Positions 36,519 through 46,653 of a stretch of DNA of 64,000 nucleotides are shown one piece after another. Numbering within the stretch: the first letter of the stretch is position 1; the number at the start of each line of letters is the position of its first letter. The notes under the pieces are model-generated. The model saw nothing but the letters and a program-made list of their open reading frames with translations, searched no databases and had not been told where the DNA came from. Source of the DNA: an uncultured Saprospiraceae bacterium. GTDB taxonomy: Bacteria > Bacteroidota > Bacteroidia > Chitinophagales > Saprospiraceae. The stretch covers positions 1 to 64,000 of the forward strand of contig CALLPN010000006.1 in the NCBI GenBank assembly GCA_938015435.1. The letters are read 5' to 3'. Both the position numbers and the translations under genes were made by a program.

Positions 36519-36857
36519 TTGAAATTTGCAGAGAGATATGTAAAAACTGAATTGAAAACTAATTTCAAGTATAATATTATTTTTACCGATACCAATGCTG
36601 AATCTAAAATGAAATTTGATTTGGTAGATGTCGAAGTAGTTGACATGCTTTATATTAAAAATAAAGTTCCAATTTGGATAGATATCAATGTTCTTAAATC
36701 GAGTAAAACCGAAACAACTTTTAATCTATTGTGTTCGAAAGACTACTCAAGTAATGATGAGGAATATTACTATAAGCATAATGGTTCTGGTCCATTTGGG
36801 ATAAAGAGTCCAAATCTACCGATGAACTTTAAAGAGGGTGATAAATTTGTTCTCTAG
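36519..36857 (+). CDS. Small hypothetical protein
   Basis: A frame of 112 codons from TTG 36519, or 82 from ATG 36609. It is strand-rich and charged (MKFDLVDVEVVDMLYIK, WIDINVLKSSKTETTFNLLC, PNLPMNFKEGDKFVL), without signal peptide or known domain. The sequence just upstream contains another broken frame, so this may be the remnant of a longer gene. It lies in a stretch (36500-38400) that also contains a pseudogene. Confidence 0.4.
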   Translation: MKFAERYVKTELKTNFKYNIIFTDTNAESKMKFDLVDVEVVDMLYIKNKVPIWIDINVLKSSKTETTFNLLCSKDYSSNDEEYYYKHNGSGPFGIKSPNLPMNFKEGDKFVL

Positions 36858-36948
36858 ATGGTTGATATAGATGCTTGAATTCAAATAATGAACTAGGTCA
36901 GTAGTATTTGTTTGGTTAGGTTTATTCAGGTTAAAAAAAAATAAGAAT

Positions 36949-37773
36949 ATGAATAAAGTGGTTGTAGTGATTGCCCTGTTTTTTTCGGTAGCTCAACTAG
37001 CGAATGCGCAGAAAAGTATCAAGAAGGTATTGACAATTGGAGAAGCAGTTGAACTGCAATCTACAATTCTAAATGAAACTCGCACAATCAATATTTATTT
37101 ACCACAGTCTTATAGTGCTGATTCAACTAGACAATATCCAGTAATTTATCTTTTGGACGGTTCTATAGACGAAGATTTTATTCACGTAGTTGGCAACGTT
37201 CAATTTTGTTCGTTTTCTTGGATTAATATTATTCCGGAAACTATAGTTGTAGGTATTGGGAATATCGATAGAAAAAAGGACTTTACTTATCCCTCAAATG
37301 TAGAAATAGATCAAAAAGAATTTCCTACTTCAGGGGGATCTGCAAATTTCATAAAATTCATTTCAAAAGAACTACAACCTTTTATAAAGGACAATTATAA
37401 AGTCAATAATATGTCGACTATAATAGGTCAATCTCTTGGAGGGTTGTTAGTCACTCAAATTCTTTTTGAAGCGCCCAATTTATTTCAAAACTATATTGTT
37501 ATTAGCCCAAGTCTTTGGTGGGATGATGAAATGATTCTTAAAAAAGCATTTGATAAATCTCTAGCCGGTAAATCAATTTACATAGGAGTTGGTAATGAAG
37601 GGCCGCTGATGATAAGAGTTGCACAATCATTATTTAATAAGTTGACAATAGAAAAGAGCAAAGAGGCTAAATTGTATTATAATTATTTTGCAAAACAGAA
37701 TCATGGCGATGCATTGCATTTAGCAGTATATGATGCTTTCGAAAAAATGTTTGGCGAGAAAAACAAAGGCTAG
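36949..37773 (+). CDS. Exported putative esterase (alpha/beta hydrolase, esterase D type)
   Basis: A 274-residue protein with a signal peptide ending near LANAQ. The domain matches the esterase D/enterochelin-esterase-like group: INIYLPQSY at the start, YPVIYLLDGS, the nucleophile elbow IIGQSLGGLL and the catalytic histidine near the end in NHGDALHLAVYDAF. Such enzymes hydrolyse esters including siderophore or acyl esters; the substrate here is not known. It is probably periplasmic. Confidence 0.88.
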   Translation: MNKVVVVIALFFSVAQLANAQKSIKKVLTIGEAVELQSTILNETRTINIYLPQSYSADSTRQYPVIYLLDGSIDEDFIHVVGNVQFCSFSWINIIPETIVVGIGNIDRKKDFTYPSNVEIDQKEFPTSGGSANFIKFISKELQPFIKDNYKVNNMSTIIGQSLGGLLVTQILFEAPNLFQNYIVISPSLWWDDEMILKKAFDKSLAGKSIYIGVGNEGPLMIRVAQSLFNKLTIEKSKEAKLYYNYFAKQNHGDALHLAVYDAFEKMFGEKNKG

Positions 37774-37841
37774 CTTTAATGCCTTGAGATGTGTCAATGT
37801 TTGTGGGTTTATAAAGTTATATTAATGAAAATCACTTTAAA

Positions 37842-38396
37842 ATGAAAAGGATATTACCCATGGTGGTATTACTGAGTGTTTAGACTTTTAGTTGCAAGGA
37901 CACAGAAGCCAAGAAGCGTCATCTTGCTGAAGTCGAAAGTCTACGCGTGGAAAATGATAGTTTGAAAAGTGTGTTATTGGTAATAACAGCTACGTCCAAG
38001 AAAAACCAAATAGCAACGTTTTTCACATTTCAAGATAATAATGCGGAGAATGCAATGGATTTTTATGTGGGTTTATTCGACAATTCCAAGATCGTGGATG
38101 TCAAGCGTTGGGGTAAAAACGCTCCAGGCGCTGAAGGGGAAATAATGCATGCTACATTTGAATTGAATGGAAGGCAATTTATGTGTGGTAATAGTCCACC
38201 TATACACGAGTGGAATTTTAGTCCTGCGGTTTCAAACTATTTAGATTGTAATAATGAAAATGAACTTAAAAAGTTGTTTTCAGAATTGTCGAAAAATGGT
38301 AACGTGACAATGCCATTGAATAACTAAGGTTTTAGCCAGAAGTTTGGTTGGGTAATTGATCAATATGGCATTTCTTGGCAATTAAATTTACCTTAA
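37842..38396 (+). pseudogene. VOC/PhnB-like lipoprotein gene broken by two in-frame stops
   Basis: One continuous frame reads from ATG 37842 to TAA 38394-38396 with only two interruptions: TAG at 37881-37883 and TAA at 38325-38327. Before and after the TAG are the halves of a lipoprotein signal (RILPMVVLLSV and TFSCKDTEAKK). The middle is a 3-demethylubiquinone methyltransferase/PhnB-like VOC domain (FFTFQDNNAENAMDFYVGLF, GAEGEIMHATFELNGRQFMC). After the TAA comes GFSQKFGWVIDQYGISWQLN, the usual end of that domain. So the coding region is intact except for two nonsense changes. The internal open part (37947-38327, TTG start) would give only a truncated product. Confidence 0.8.
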
Positions 38397-38478
38397 TAAA
38401 GATTAATCACAAACTACAAAAACCGCTAGGCTTTAAATGATGTAATAATTAATGAAAAGGAATCCATTGTTCTTTTAA

Positions 38479-38530
38479 TCCAAATCCCAAACCTCATTGC
38501 TATAGGCAAGCAACAAATTTGGAATTTGGA
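38479..38530. terminator. Hairpin between the pseudogene and the giant reverse-strand gene
   Basis: TCCAAATCCCAAA (38479-38491) pairs with TTTGGAATTTGGA (38518-38530) with one mismatch; the loop contains TTGCT/AGCAA. It resembles the terminator at 36261-36313. T-runs are weak on both strands. Confidence 0.5.
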
Positions 38531-38555
38531 CTCTCTTTTATTGGAACTATATTTA

Positions 38556-41500
38556 TTATCTGACTATCGTCACATCTCCAACCAGTTCAAAGACTTCAAC
38601 ATCATTGCAAAAGACACCTTCTGCTCTGATCATCCAAACGAATACTCCTGTTCGTCCTGCTTTGGTTGCAAATTTTCCATCCCAACCTTGATCTAGATCA
38701 TCACTATGGAATACCAAAGCTCCCCATCTATCAAACACATCTAAAGTATAATTAGATATCTGCGATGGGTCTTTATATACTGGTCGGAATTCGTCATTGA
38801 CGCCATCGCCATTTGGTGAAAATATGTTAGGCGCATGGAATGTTCCAACTTCAGTTTCTATAAAATCGATATTCCATTCATAAAAGCTTATTGAGCAGTT
38901 GTCTATGACTTCTACACTATATATTCCTTCTGAACTAATAGGTAATGAACTGCCAGTGCTTCCGTCGCTCCAAGTAAATGTAGCGTCACCTGCAGCGGTA
39001 ATTACTTCAGGTTCTAACATCACGCTGGACATACTACAGTCGATACTCGGATCTGTAAATACTACGTCTAACTCGAAAGCTTCGATGATCTCAAAAGGGT
39101 AGGTGTGTATGCATGCATCTATACCTTGTACGTAAAGTGTATAAGAACCAGCATTTAGGTTTTCTATATTTGGAGTGGTACTAAATAGTAATCCATCTAG
39201 TGAATACTCTAAGCCACTTTCTGTACTAGCAAATTGTGCACCTCCATTATTTATACCTATACATGCTTCGTCAGTATTGATCACTACCATAGGTGTCGGA
39301 ATAGTTTGTAATGCAAAGTCTTCTGTCGTAGAACATCCATTTACATTTTCTATATAGACAGTATAATTTCCTTCTGGTAATCCATTGAAGTCTGGTGAGC
39401 TTTGGTAGTTGATCGCGTCGATCGAGTAGCTATAGGTACCAGTTCCCATTTGTGTAAGCGATAGGCTCCCATTGTCTTGATCCTCACAGGCATCTTGTCC
39501 TGTAAGATTGACAAGCGGTAACTCTTCTTCTTCAATAATAAAACCATAACTATAGATACATCCATTCGCATCATACACTGACATGGTATGATTCCCAGGT
39601 GATAAATTTTCATAATTTTCCAAACTGGAAATACCTGAGTTATCTAACTCGTAAGTAAGTATATTAGCACTAAGGTTAGTAATAGTTACTGTTCCATTAT
39701 CCATAGCGATACAACTCGCGTTGGGCGATATATCTAACATCGGTTCGGCATATTCATCTATGTCAAAAGGCATCTCCCATATACATCCTTGTGTACTAGT
39801 GATATAAAGCATGTGGTTTCCTGTTGCTAATTGAGATAGATTATCGTTGTTGTCAAATGAAATTCCATCCAATGAATACTCGTAAGACTGTCCATCTAGA
39901 GTAATAATGTCAGCGGAACCTTCATTAGCATTACTGCAGGTCAGATTGGTCATAATGTCCAGTACTGGCTCTGATACCATATCGATGGAAAAAGGTATAG
40001 TCTGAGGACAGCCATTTGGGTCTAATACCCAAAGATCATGTGTACCCGGCGTAAGATTATCATAAGTAAGTTGAGATGAAAACGATGATGAATTGTCTAC
40101 ACTAAAAGTAGTTCCTGCTAGATCTGAAATAAGTGAGACACTGCCACCCATCGTAATATCGCAGACTGGGATTACATCCAGAGTGACAATAGCCTGTGGT
40201 AGTTCAATAGCATTAATGATAACTGTGGAATCACAGCCCGCGGCACTTATATGCACTATAGAGTCCGTCTGGCCTGGCATGATAGTAAGGGTCTCATAGA
40301 TTAGAGGTTGGCCATTACAAGTGTTTAGGTCAAATACTAAAGATTGCCTGTTACATTGATCAGTAAATGGGAAGTCTTTATTTTGTTCTTCGATACATTC
40401 GATAAATGTAAAGTCTTCATTTTGTGTCGGCGACGGAATATTATAACCGAGGCTACTTACATCGACACTTACAGTAGGAGCGTTGACACCTAACTGCTCA
40501 AATAAATAATATCCATTGGCGTCTGTAAGTAATGTTTCGACCACTGTTGTTCCATCCATTAATTGTACCACTGCATTTTCTAATAGTAGATCACCTGCAT
40601 CATATATTCCATTTTTATTTTGATCTAAATATACTATGCCATCGATCTTATGATCTGCAGATTTTGGTTCTATAGATAAGATGTCACTAGTCTCAGTACA
40701 TCCACTATAGTGAGTCATTATCACTTGATATTCTCCTGGTTCAGTAAGGTCAAGTGAAGTTAGATTGTTAGACATAGAAATTCCATCTTTTAGCCACTCA
40801 TAAGTATATCCTAAATTATTGGGTAGGCATATTGTTTTTGGAAAGCATACTTCTTGACATCCAGAAGGGAATACATCTTTTTGTGGTTTGGGATGAATAA
40901 CATAAGCTCCAGGCCAACCTTCACAACCCTCGTTGCTGATTACTTGTACCTCGTAATATCCTGCTTGCGATGTTGTTATGGATTCTCCTTCTTGGCCATT
41001 ACTCCAATAATAATTATAGTCGGAATTGTAATTAGAAATAGATAAAGTATGCAATTGATCTTCGCAACTTGTCGATTGATCAGTCACGATTATTGGACTT
41101 TCAGGTATAGGATTTATAATTACTGTAAAAGGCTCTACTTCGTATACACATCCATTGACTGGGTCCGTGATAGTAACTCCTATTTCATGTGTTCCTGGGG
41201 GTAATGCATTCAAGCCATTCCAATAGTAAAGTCTAGATGTAGTATGACTGTTTATTGTCCAGAGATATTGTAGTCCAGATACAGTTTGAGTTTTTAAGAA
41301 GAATGATTCTCCATAACAGATTTCCATTTCATCAAAGGAAGTTTCTGACTCGAAATTATCTAAATAGGTAACCGCTGCGATATCAAATTCTGGAACTTCG
41401 TGGAAGTCTATATTTACTGGGTCTGGAGTAAATTGACAGCCCCCTGCATCTGTGATCGTAACGGAATACTTTTTATCATCTCCCACTTTGATAGTTGCTC

Positions 41501-44500
41501 CGATTGATCCATCAGACCAGAGATAAGTCAGTCCACCATTTGGTGCTGAAAGCAATACTGAATCGCCTATACAAACTGTACCACTTGGCACTAATGATAT
41601 ATCTCCAGCCAAGACACTATTACTAATGTCTACGGTACGAGTAATAGTATTTGTACATCCATAGATATTAGATGCGGAAAGAGTCACATTATAGTTTTGA
41701 CTATTGCTAAAAGTATGTAAAGCATTATTCAAATCAGATTCATTAGCCGGACCACTAGATGCATCACCAAATTCCCAATTTACTTCTATAGCATCTGCAG
41801 AGATTAACGCATCGAAAGGTATTGCAGTATCTTGACATTGAATTACTGGTAAATTGAAATCAACATCGGGTCCATCTTGGACGATGACTTCTTTTGTTAT
41901 CCTTGCTTGACATCCAGTATTAGATGTGATTGTAAGATTGACGGTATAAGTTCCTGCGTTAGCATAGATATGAATCGGATCAGCATCATTAGAATTATTG
42001 TCAGTGCCGCTTGAAGGGTCGCCAAAATCCCAAGTATAGTTTGCTACTGAATATCCAGTTACAAATGTAGCTTCTTGAGTAAACAAGATCCCGTCATTAG
42101 CACATCCTTCACTTGCCGTAAAGTTAGCGGCTACCGGAACTACGATATCCACATAATCCCAGCAATAAGGAGGATTTACATCCGCAGTTACTTCTGCAAT
42201 CATAGTTACTAGATAATGACCAGCATAAGTAAATGTATGGTCTGGATTTTCGAGTATACTGATACTATCTGCTCCAGCATCTACGTCGGCAAAATCATAT
42301 AATATTGTCCCTGGAACAAAATCCGCTGATGTATTTGTAAAAGAGTATTCATTGCAGAATCCAGTATTGGCAGCTGTGAATGAAACATAGGTTCCATCTT
42401 GACAAGGTGGATATTTAGAACATCTTCCATTACATCTTCCGTTGGGTCCGCAATATTCAAATAATTCAATTTCATTAGATACGGTAGTACACCCATCTGC
42501 ATTAGTAGCTACAACATAGTAAAAACCAAATACTGAGCTGTTTAAACTATTAGTAGTTACACCTAAACCGACTCCATCTCGATACCATTCATAAGTATAT
42601 CCTGAAAGAGTATTAAGTGCAAATAATGTCGGTCCAGAATCACCTTCGGCTGGACAAAACCCAGTATCGTCTGGTGTAGATATTCGTATTTCTGGTAAGA
42701 TATATTCTTCTATTTCGAAAGTCTCTTGTGATAGACACCCATTGATATCGGTCATCTCTACTAAGTAGAATCCAGGATCCATGTTAAGAGAAGTAGTAGT
42801 ACTTATAGTAGATAGGCTTTCGTCTTTGATCTCAATAGAAGCACCTGTAGGAATTGTAATATTTACGGTGGCTTGTTCACTAGGGCATACTCCAGTTGGA
42901 GCGATTATGACAATTGCACTTTTAGCGAGTACATCGACAGTAAAAGCGATAGATGCAGTACATAATCCAGCGGATATATTATGTGTCCCAGACTCGTGCC
43001 AGTGTACTTCTATACTTCCATTAGGTAATGTTCTTAGACTTCCTGCATCACTTGGGGTTACTTGCCAGTCAGTAGGTGTATCTGTGAGTCCATCGACATA
43101 GTATATTTCTCTAGTATCGAGGCACGCTACATTGTTTCCTGTGACTGTGCTACTCACTGCAGGAGTTGGTATTATTTCTAATTCTTCCGACCAACAATAG
43201 TCGTCATAATCTCTTACGGAAACATATATAGCATAGGGGCCATTAGTAGTCCATGTGTAACTTAATGATTTGCCGTTCATTGTTGTCGTTGATCCACCGT
43301 CTTCGATTCTCCAACTTACATTATATTGCTGATCACTTACGGGTAAGGAATATTCTGATTCTTCTCCTGGACATACAATCATATCGCCTAATACTTCTAC
43401 AGTAATTTTTGGCTGTGGATCAACTGGTACATTTACCTCTAATACCGGTTCGCAAGCTATAGAAGGGTCTACAGATGCTATTACCTTATACACACCAGGA
43501 CCAGCATCAAAAGCATAATTGATTGAATTGGCCGTAGAAGCAGTAAATTGTACTATTCCATCCGGTCCAATAATTTCCCAATCTGCATCTATTGCAGTCC
43601 AATTCTGAGAAACATACATATAGCTTTCTTGTCCTTCACAAACGTTGGTGAGGCCAATAATTTTAACTTGATCTTTAAGATCTACATTGAGACTGGCAGA
43701 ACCACTACACTCCAGAAAGCAGCTTTCATACTCCAGTGAAATCGTAGCCGAAGATGGTGTATCCCAGAAGTCTTGCCAATCTACCACGATCTCTTCCGTT
43801 CCAAATCCAGAAACTATGTTTCCAGCACCAGATATACTCCAGTTGTATTGCGTACCTCCAAATCTAGGAGCTCTATAAGTGGCTTGTACACCTTTGCATA
43901 CGATCTGAGGACCTTCAATAGTTACATTGTCAATAATAATAGGAATCACTTGAGTGGTAGCTACAGAGCAGTTAGGTCCACATCCTGGAGTTGCTAAAGA
44001 TACTTCGCCAGATGGCCCATTGGTCCAGACGACTTCTACAAAGTCATCACTACTGTTACCTCCGTCGGTAATGGTACCACTTCCACTTACAGACCAATTG
44101 TATATAGAGCAAATATCTGCAGCATAGTATGTTGCAGTATCTTGGGCACATACAGTTCCTAAGCATTCTATTTCTGGGCCAGGATTGATATCTACATTTA
44201 CATCAAAGTAAGTTGTATCGAAACAAAAACATTCTGTCTGTACTATCAAACTTCCAGTAAACGATCCTGCAATATCATAAGTAAATTGTGTTTGAGATCC
44301 ACTAGCAGATTGACCATCACCACTATTCCAAAAATAATCTACTACATCAGCAGTGTTACTACTCATATTTATAGTCTGACCTAGACATATACTATTGCTA
44401 GTCAAAATTGCAGATGCTCGTGGTACTTCTAGGATTTCTATGCAGTAGGAGTTTTCTACGCTACAAGAATTATCATCAATTTTAACGATATTGATGTATC

Positions 44501-45032
44501 CAGGTCCATCTGCGCCCCATGTGATCGTTACTTTATCTACATCTGTATCCACAGCGGCGGCACCGCCGATATCCCATGAATGTAAACTTAAAGGATCTGT
44601 AGATAGATATTCGACAGTTGTCCCTCCACATACCGATTTACAAGATACGGTAGGTTCTTGATCTTCTCCATTCCCACCGTCAGGCCCAAGACTATCTCTT
44701 GTCTCACAAGTAGGATAGTATGGAAATACTAACTCAGCGTCTAATGGCGTAGTTACCTCTACAGATAAAGTGGTTAGGTGTGATCCGGGGGTGGCAGATA
44801 CATCGGTTACGGCTATCGCTTGGCTTCCTTCTTCAGTCCAACAGATTTCTATGGAAGTACCTACATTACTATTAAAGTCTACACCAGTTACATTCCAGAT
44901 GAAAGGTCCGCTAGATGTACTTTGTATTGTGTATTCTTCACAATTGTCTATACAGGCAGTAATGGGACCGTCGATAGTTTGAGATAAAAGCGTAAGAGGC
45001 GATAAGAGAAGAAGTAAGATTAGATTACGCAT
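38556..45032 (-). CDS. Giant T9SS type B surface protein with PKD, SprB-like and SdrD-B-like repeats
   Basis: A 2158-residue exported protein, likely a surface adhesin or gliding-type filament. A signal peptide (LILLLLLSPLTLLSQ) is followed by many immunoglobulin/PKD-like modules; clear PKD cores lie near residues 997 (NYTWDFGDPSSG) and 1080 (VNWEFGDASSG). An SdrD B-like prealbumin fold lies near 1460 (IDGIVYLDQNKNGIYDAGD). Five SprB-like repeats of about 85 residues follow at about 1610-2000, each with Y-S-x-D followed by GNH/GSYT-L and ending NGC or similar. The end (about 2063-2158) is the CHU_C type B sorting domain: IFSPNGDGVNDEF, LDVFDRWGALVF, GVFVWMIRAEG. No enzymatic domain seen. The gene is divergent from ruvB. 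Confidence 0.92.
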   Translation of the reverse strand: MRNLILLLLLSPLTLLSQTIDGPITACIDNCEEYTIQSTSSGPFIWNVTGVDFNSNVGTSIEICWTEEGSQAIAVTDVSATPGSHLTTLSVEVTTPLDAELVFPYYPTCETRDSLGPDGGNGEDQEPTVSCKSVCGGTTVEYLSTDPLSLHSWDIGGAAAVDTDVDKVTITWGADGPGYINIVKIDDNSCSVENSYCIEILEVPRASAILTSNSICLGQTINMSSNTADVVDYFWNSGDGQSASGSQTQFTYDIAGSFTGSLIVQTECFCFDTTYFDVNVDINPGPEIECLGTVCAQDTATYYAADICSIYNWSVSGSGTITDGGNSSDDFVEVVWTNGPSGEVSLATPGCGPNCSVATTQVIPIIIDNVTIEGPQIVCKGVQATYRAPRFGGTQYNWSISGAGNIVSGFGTEEIVVDWQDFWDTPSSATISLEYESCFLECSGSASLNVDLKDQVKIIGLTNVCEGQESYMYVSQNWTAIDADWEIIGPDGIVQFTASTANSINYAFDAGPGVYKVIASVDPSIACEPVLEVNVPVDPQPKITVEVLGDMIVCPGEESEYSLPVSDQQYNVSWRIEDGGSTTTMNGKSLSYTWTTNGPYAIYVSVRDYDDYCWSEELEIIPTPAVSSTVTGNNVACLDTREIYYVDGLTDTPTDWQVTPSDAGSLRTLPNGSIEVHWHESGTHNISAGLCTASIAFTVDVLAKSAIVIIAPTGVCPSEQATVNITIPTGASIEIKDESLSTISTTTSLNMDPGFYLVEMTDINGCLSQETFEIEEYILPEIRISTPDDTGFCPAEGDSGPTLFALNTLSGYTYEWYRDGVGLGVTTNSLNSSVFGFYYVVATNADGCTTVSNEIELFEYCGPNGRCNGRCSKYPPCQDGTYVSFTAANTGFCNEYSFTNTSADFVPGTILYDFADVDAGADSISILENPDHTFTYAGHYLVTMIAEVTADVNPPYCWDYVDIVVPVAANFTASEGCANDGILFTQEATFVTGYSVANYTWDFGDPSSGTDNNSNDADPIHIYANAGTYTVNLTITSNTGCQARITKEVIVQDGPDVDFNLPVIQCQDTAIPFDALISADAIEVNWEFGDASSGPANESDLNNALHTFSNSQNYNVTLSASNIYGCTNTITRTVDISNSVLAGDISLVPSGTVCIGDSVLLSAPNGGLTYLWSDGSIGATIKVGDDKKYSVTITDAGGCQFTPDPVNIDFHEVPEFDIAAVTYLDNFESETSFDEMEICYGESFFLKTQTVSGLQYLWTINSHTTSRLYYWNGLNALPPGTHEIGVTITDPVNGCVYEVEPFTVIINPIPESPIIVTDQSTSCEDQLHTLSISNYNSDYNYYWSNGQEGESITTSQAGYYEVQVISNEGCEGWPGAYVIHPKPQKDVFPSGCQEVCFPKTICLPNNLGYTYEWLKDGISMSNNLTSLDLTEPGEYQVIMTHYSGCTETSDILSIEPKSADHKIDGIVYLDQNKNGIYDAGDLLLENAVVQLMDGTTVVETLLTDANGYYLFEQLGVNAPTVSVDVSSLGYNIPSPTQNEDFTFIECIEEQNKDFPFTDQCNRQSLVFDLNTCNGQPLIYETLTIMPGQTDSIVHISAAGCDSTVIINAIELPQAIVTLDVIPVCDITMGGSVSLISDLAGTTFSVDNSSSFSSQLTYDNLTPGTHDLWVLDPNGCPQTIPFSIDMVSEPVLDIMTNLTCSNANEGSADIITLDGQSYEYSLDGISFDNNDNLSQLATGNHMLYITSTQGCIWEMPFDIDEYAEPMLDISPNASCIAMDNGTVTITNLSANILTYELDNSGISSLENYENLSPGNHTMSVYDANGCIYSYGFIIEEEELPLVNLTGQDACEDQDNGSLSLTQMGTGTYSYSIDAINYQSSPDFNGLPEGNYTVYIENVNGCSTTEDFALQTIPTPMVVINTDEACIGINNGGAQFASTESGLEYSLDGLLFSTTPNIENLNAGSYTLYVQGIDACIHTYPFEIIEAFELDVVFTDPSIDCSMSSVMLEPEVITAAGDATFTWSDGSTGSSLPISSEGIYSVEVIDNCSISFYEWNIDFIETEVGTFHAPNIFSPNGDGVNDEFRPVYKDPSQISNYTLDVFDRWGALVFHSDDLDQGWDGKFATKAGRTGVFVWMIRAEGVFCNDVEVFELVGDVTIVR

Positions 45033-45070
45033 CGTATTGATTTTGGTTGTATTGAATGGGTGTTGGTTTT

Positions 45071-45100
45071 TTTGAAGCCGTAATTTGGATTCTATTTTTG
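45071..45100 (+). promoter_or_regulatory. Candidate ruvB promoter (TTTG-18-TATTTTTG)
   Basis: TTTG at 45071-45074 and TATTTTTG at 45093-45100 fit the Bacteroidota -33/-7 consensus with an 18-base spacer. This would give a leader of about 65 nt. A second, weaker pair (TTG 45139-45141, 19 bases, TATCTTTA 45161-45168) would give a leaderless transcript starting at the ruvB ATG. Confidence 0.5.
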
Positions 45101-45172
45101 CGACTTCTGTTAATAAGAGTGAAGGGAAAGCAGATTCGTTGCATTAAGAAAGATATTATCTATCTTTACCAT

Positions 45173-46195
45173 ATGAATCCAAACTTAGATCCTACTACAT
45201 CACAGTTTACTCCAGAAGAGCAACAGGTGGATAGAGCATTGCGTCCCAAAGGGCTCAGTGACTTTAGTGGTCAACAAAAGATCGTTGATAATCTAGAAGT
45301 ATTCATCCAAGCAGCTAAGATGCGTGACGAAGCTCTAGATCATGTATTGTTACATGGCCCTCCTGGACTAGGTAAGACTACTCTTTCGCTTATCATAGCC
45401 TCTGAGATGGGGGCTAGTATGAAGATGACATCTGGCCCTGTATTAGAAAAAGCAGGAGATCTTGCCGGATTATTGACTAATCTGGAAGAAGGTGATGTTC
45501 TTTTTATAGATGAGATACACAGACTTAATAATGTAGTAGAGGAATATCTCTACTCCGCAATGGAAGATTATCGGATCGATATTATGATCGATACAGGACC
45601 TAATGCACGTAGTATACAGATTGAGTTGAGTCCTTTTACATTGGTGGGAGCGACTACTCGTATGGGATTACTAACGGCTCCGATGAGGGCCAGATTTGGG
45701 ATCAATTTCCACTTAGACTATTACGATGTTCCTACGCTTAAGAAAATTATCAAACGTAGTGCTAGTATATTAGAAGTACCTATTGATGATAATGGAGCTG
45801 CTGAGATTGCAGGTCGTAGTAGAGGAACTCCTCGTATTGCCAATTCACTTCTCCGTAGAATTAGAGATTTTGCCATGATCAAAGGTGATGGTAAAATCGA
45901 TTTGGAGATTAGTAGATTTGGACTCGAAGCATTAAACGTAGATGAATACGGATTAGATGAAATGGACAACAAAATCTTATCTGCGATTATTCTGAAGTTT
46001 AAAGGTGGTCCTGTAGGATTGACTACGATTGCGACCGCAGTCGGAGAGGAAGGCGGTACGATAGAGGAAGTTCATGAGCCGTTTTTGATTATGGAAGGGT
46101 TTATCCAACGAACTTCACGAGGAAGAGAAGCAACAGATAAAGCTTATGATCATTTGGGTCTTACGAGGATTCATGATACAGGGAGTTTGTTTTAA
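45173..46195 (+). CDS. ruvB: Holliday junction branch-migration helicase RuvB
   Basis: This 340-residue AAA+ ATPase drives branch migration together with RuvA. Walker [10 protein letters not shown], Walker B FIDEIHRL, the sensor/arginine-finger region [18 protein letters not shown], and the C-terminal winged helix ([15 protein letters not shown]) are all present. The open frame begins at 45056, but ATG 45173 gives the family's normal start ([15 protein letters not shown] shortly after). A DUF3467 gene follows after 56 bases. ruvA and ruvC are not in the window. Confidence 0.97.
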   Translation: MNPNLDPTTSQFTPEEQQVDRALRPKGLSDFSGQQKIVDNLEVFIQAAKMRDEALDHVLLHGPPGLGKTTLSLIIASEMGASMKMTSGPVLEKAGDLAGLLTNLEEGDVLFIDEIHRLNNVVEEYLYSAMEDYRIDIMIDTGPNARSIQIELSPFTLVGATTRMGLLTAPMRARFGINFHLDYYDVPTLKKIIKRSASILEVPIDDNGAAEIAGRSRGTPRIANSLLRRIRDFAMIKGDGKIDLEISRFGLEALNVDEYGLDEMDNKILSAIILKFKGGPVGLTTIATAVGEEGGTIEEVHEPFLIMEGFIQRTSRGREATDKAYDHLGLTRIHDTGSLF

Positions 46196-46251
46196 ATTGC
46201 AACTTTATCTAGAATTATGCATTTTATATAAGTAATAAAAATAAGACCATC

Positions 46252-46569
46252 ATGGCAGAAGAAAATAAAAAGAAAGGAAATCAAATCAATATAGAATTAA
46301 CAGAAGAGATCTCTGAGGGAACATATTCTAACCTTGCAATCATCTCACATTCTAATTCCGAGTTTATTCTAGATTTCGTGCGTATAGTTCCTAATGTGCA
46401 AAAAGCAAAAGTGAAATCAAGAATCATTCTTAGCCCAGAACACGCGAAGAGATTGCACAAAGCATTGGCGGACAATATCAATAAGTATGAGTCTCAAAAT
46501 GGAAAAATAAGAGAAAGTAGTCAGGCTGCTTTTCCACCTATGAATTTTACTCCTACGGCAAAAGCGTAG
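46252..46569 (+). CDS. DUF3467 domain protein
   Basis: A 105-residue cytoplasmic protein of the DUF3467 family: INIELTEEISEGTYSNLAIISHS, then EFILDFVRIVPNVQKAKVKSRII and SPEHAKRLHKALADNI. Members are small proteins conserved in Bacteroidota with unknown function. The sequence is complete, with a lysine-rich N terminus and low-complexity C-terminal tail. It ends just before a strong terminator and probably shares the ruvB transcript. Confidence 0.92.
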   Translation: MAEENKKKGNQINIELTEEISEGTYSNLAIISHSNSEFILDFVRIVPNVQKAKVKSRIILSPEHAKRLHKALADNINKYESQNGKIRESSQAAFPPMNFTPTAKA

Positions 46570-46605
46570 GTATTTTCATTTATATAAAGAATATTAAAAG
46601 CCAAT

Positions 46606-46630
46606 GATCAGTTTGATTATTGGCTTTTTT
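46606..46630 (+). terminator. Terminator after the DUF3467 gene
   Basis: AAAGCCAAT pairs with ATTGGCTTT around a short loop and is followed by six T. The 23 bases after it lead into the first copy of the 334-bp repeat. Confidence 0.9.
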
Positions 46631-46653
46631 ATGAATATTTAATTGCAACAAAT

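Noticed and set aside
36519-38396. Horizontally acquired island
   Set aside because: Contains one unknown gene and a pseudogene, but no mobility gene or clear composition change; local decay is enough.
39350-39613. Short same-strand and antisense ORFs within the giant protein gene
   Set aside because: They are other-frame shadows of the long repeat-containing gene.
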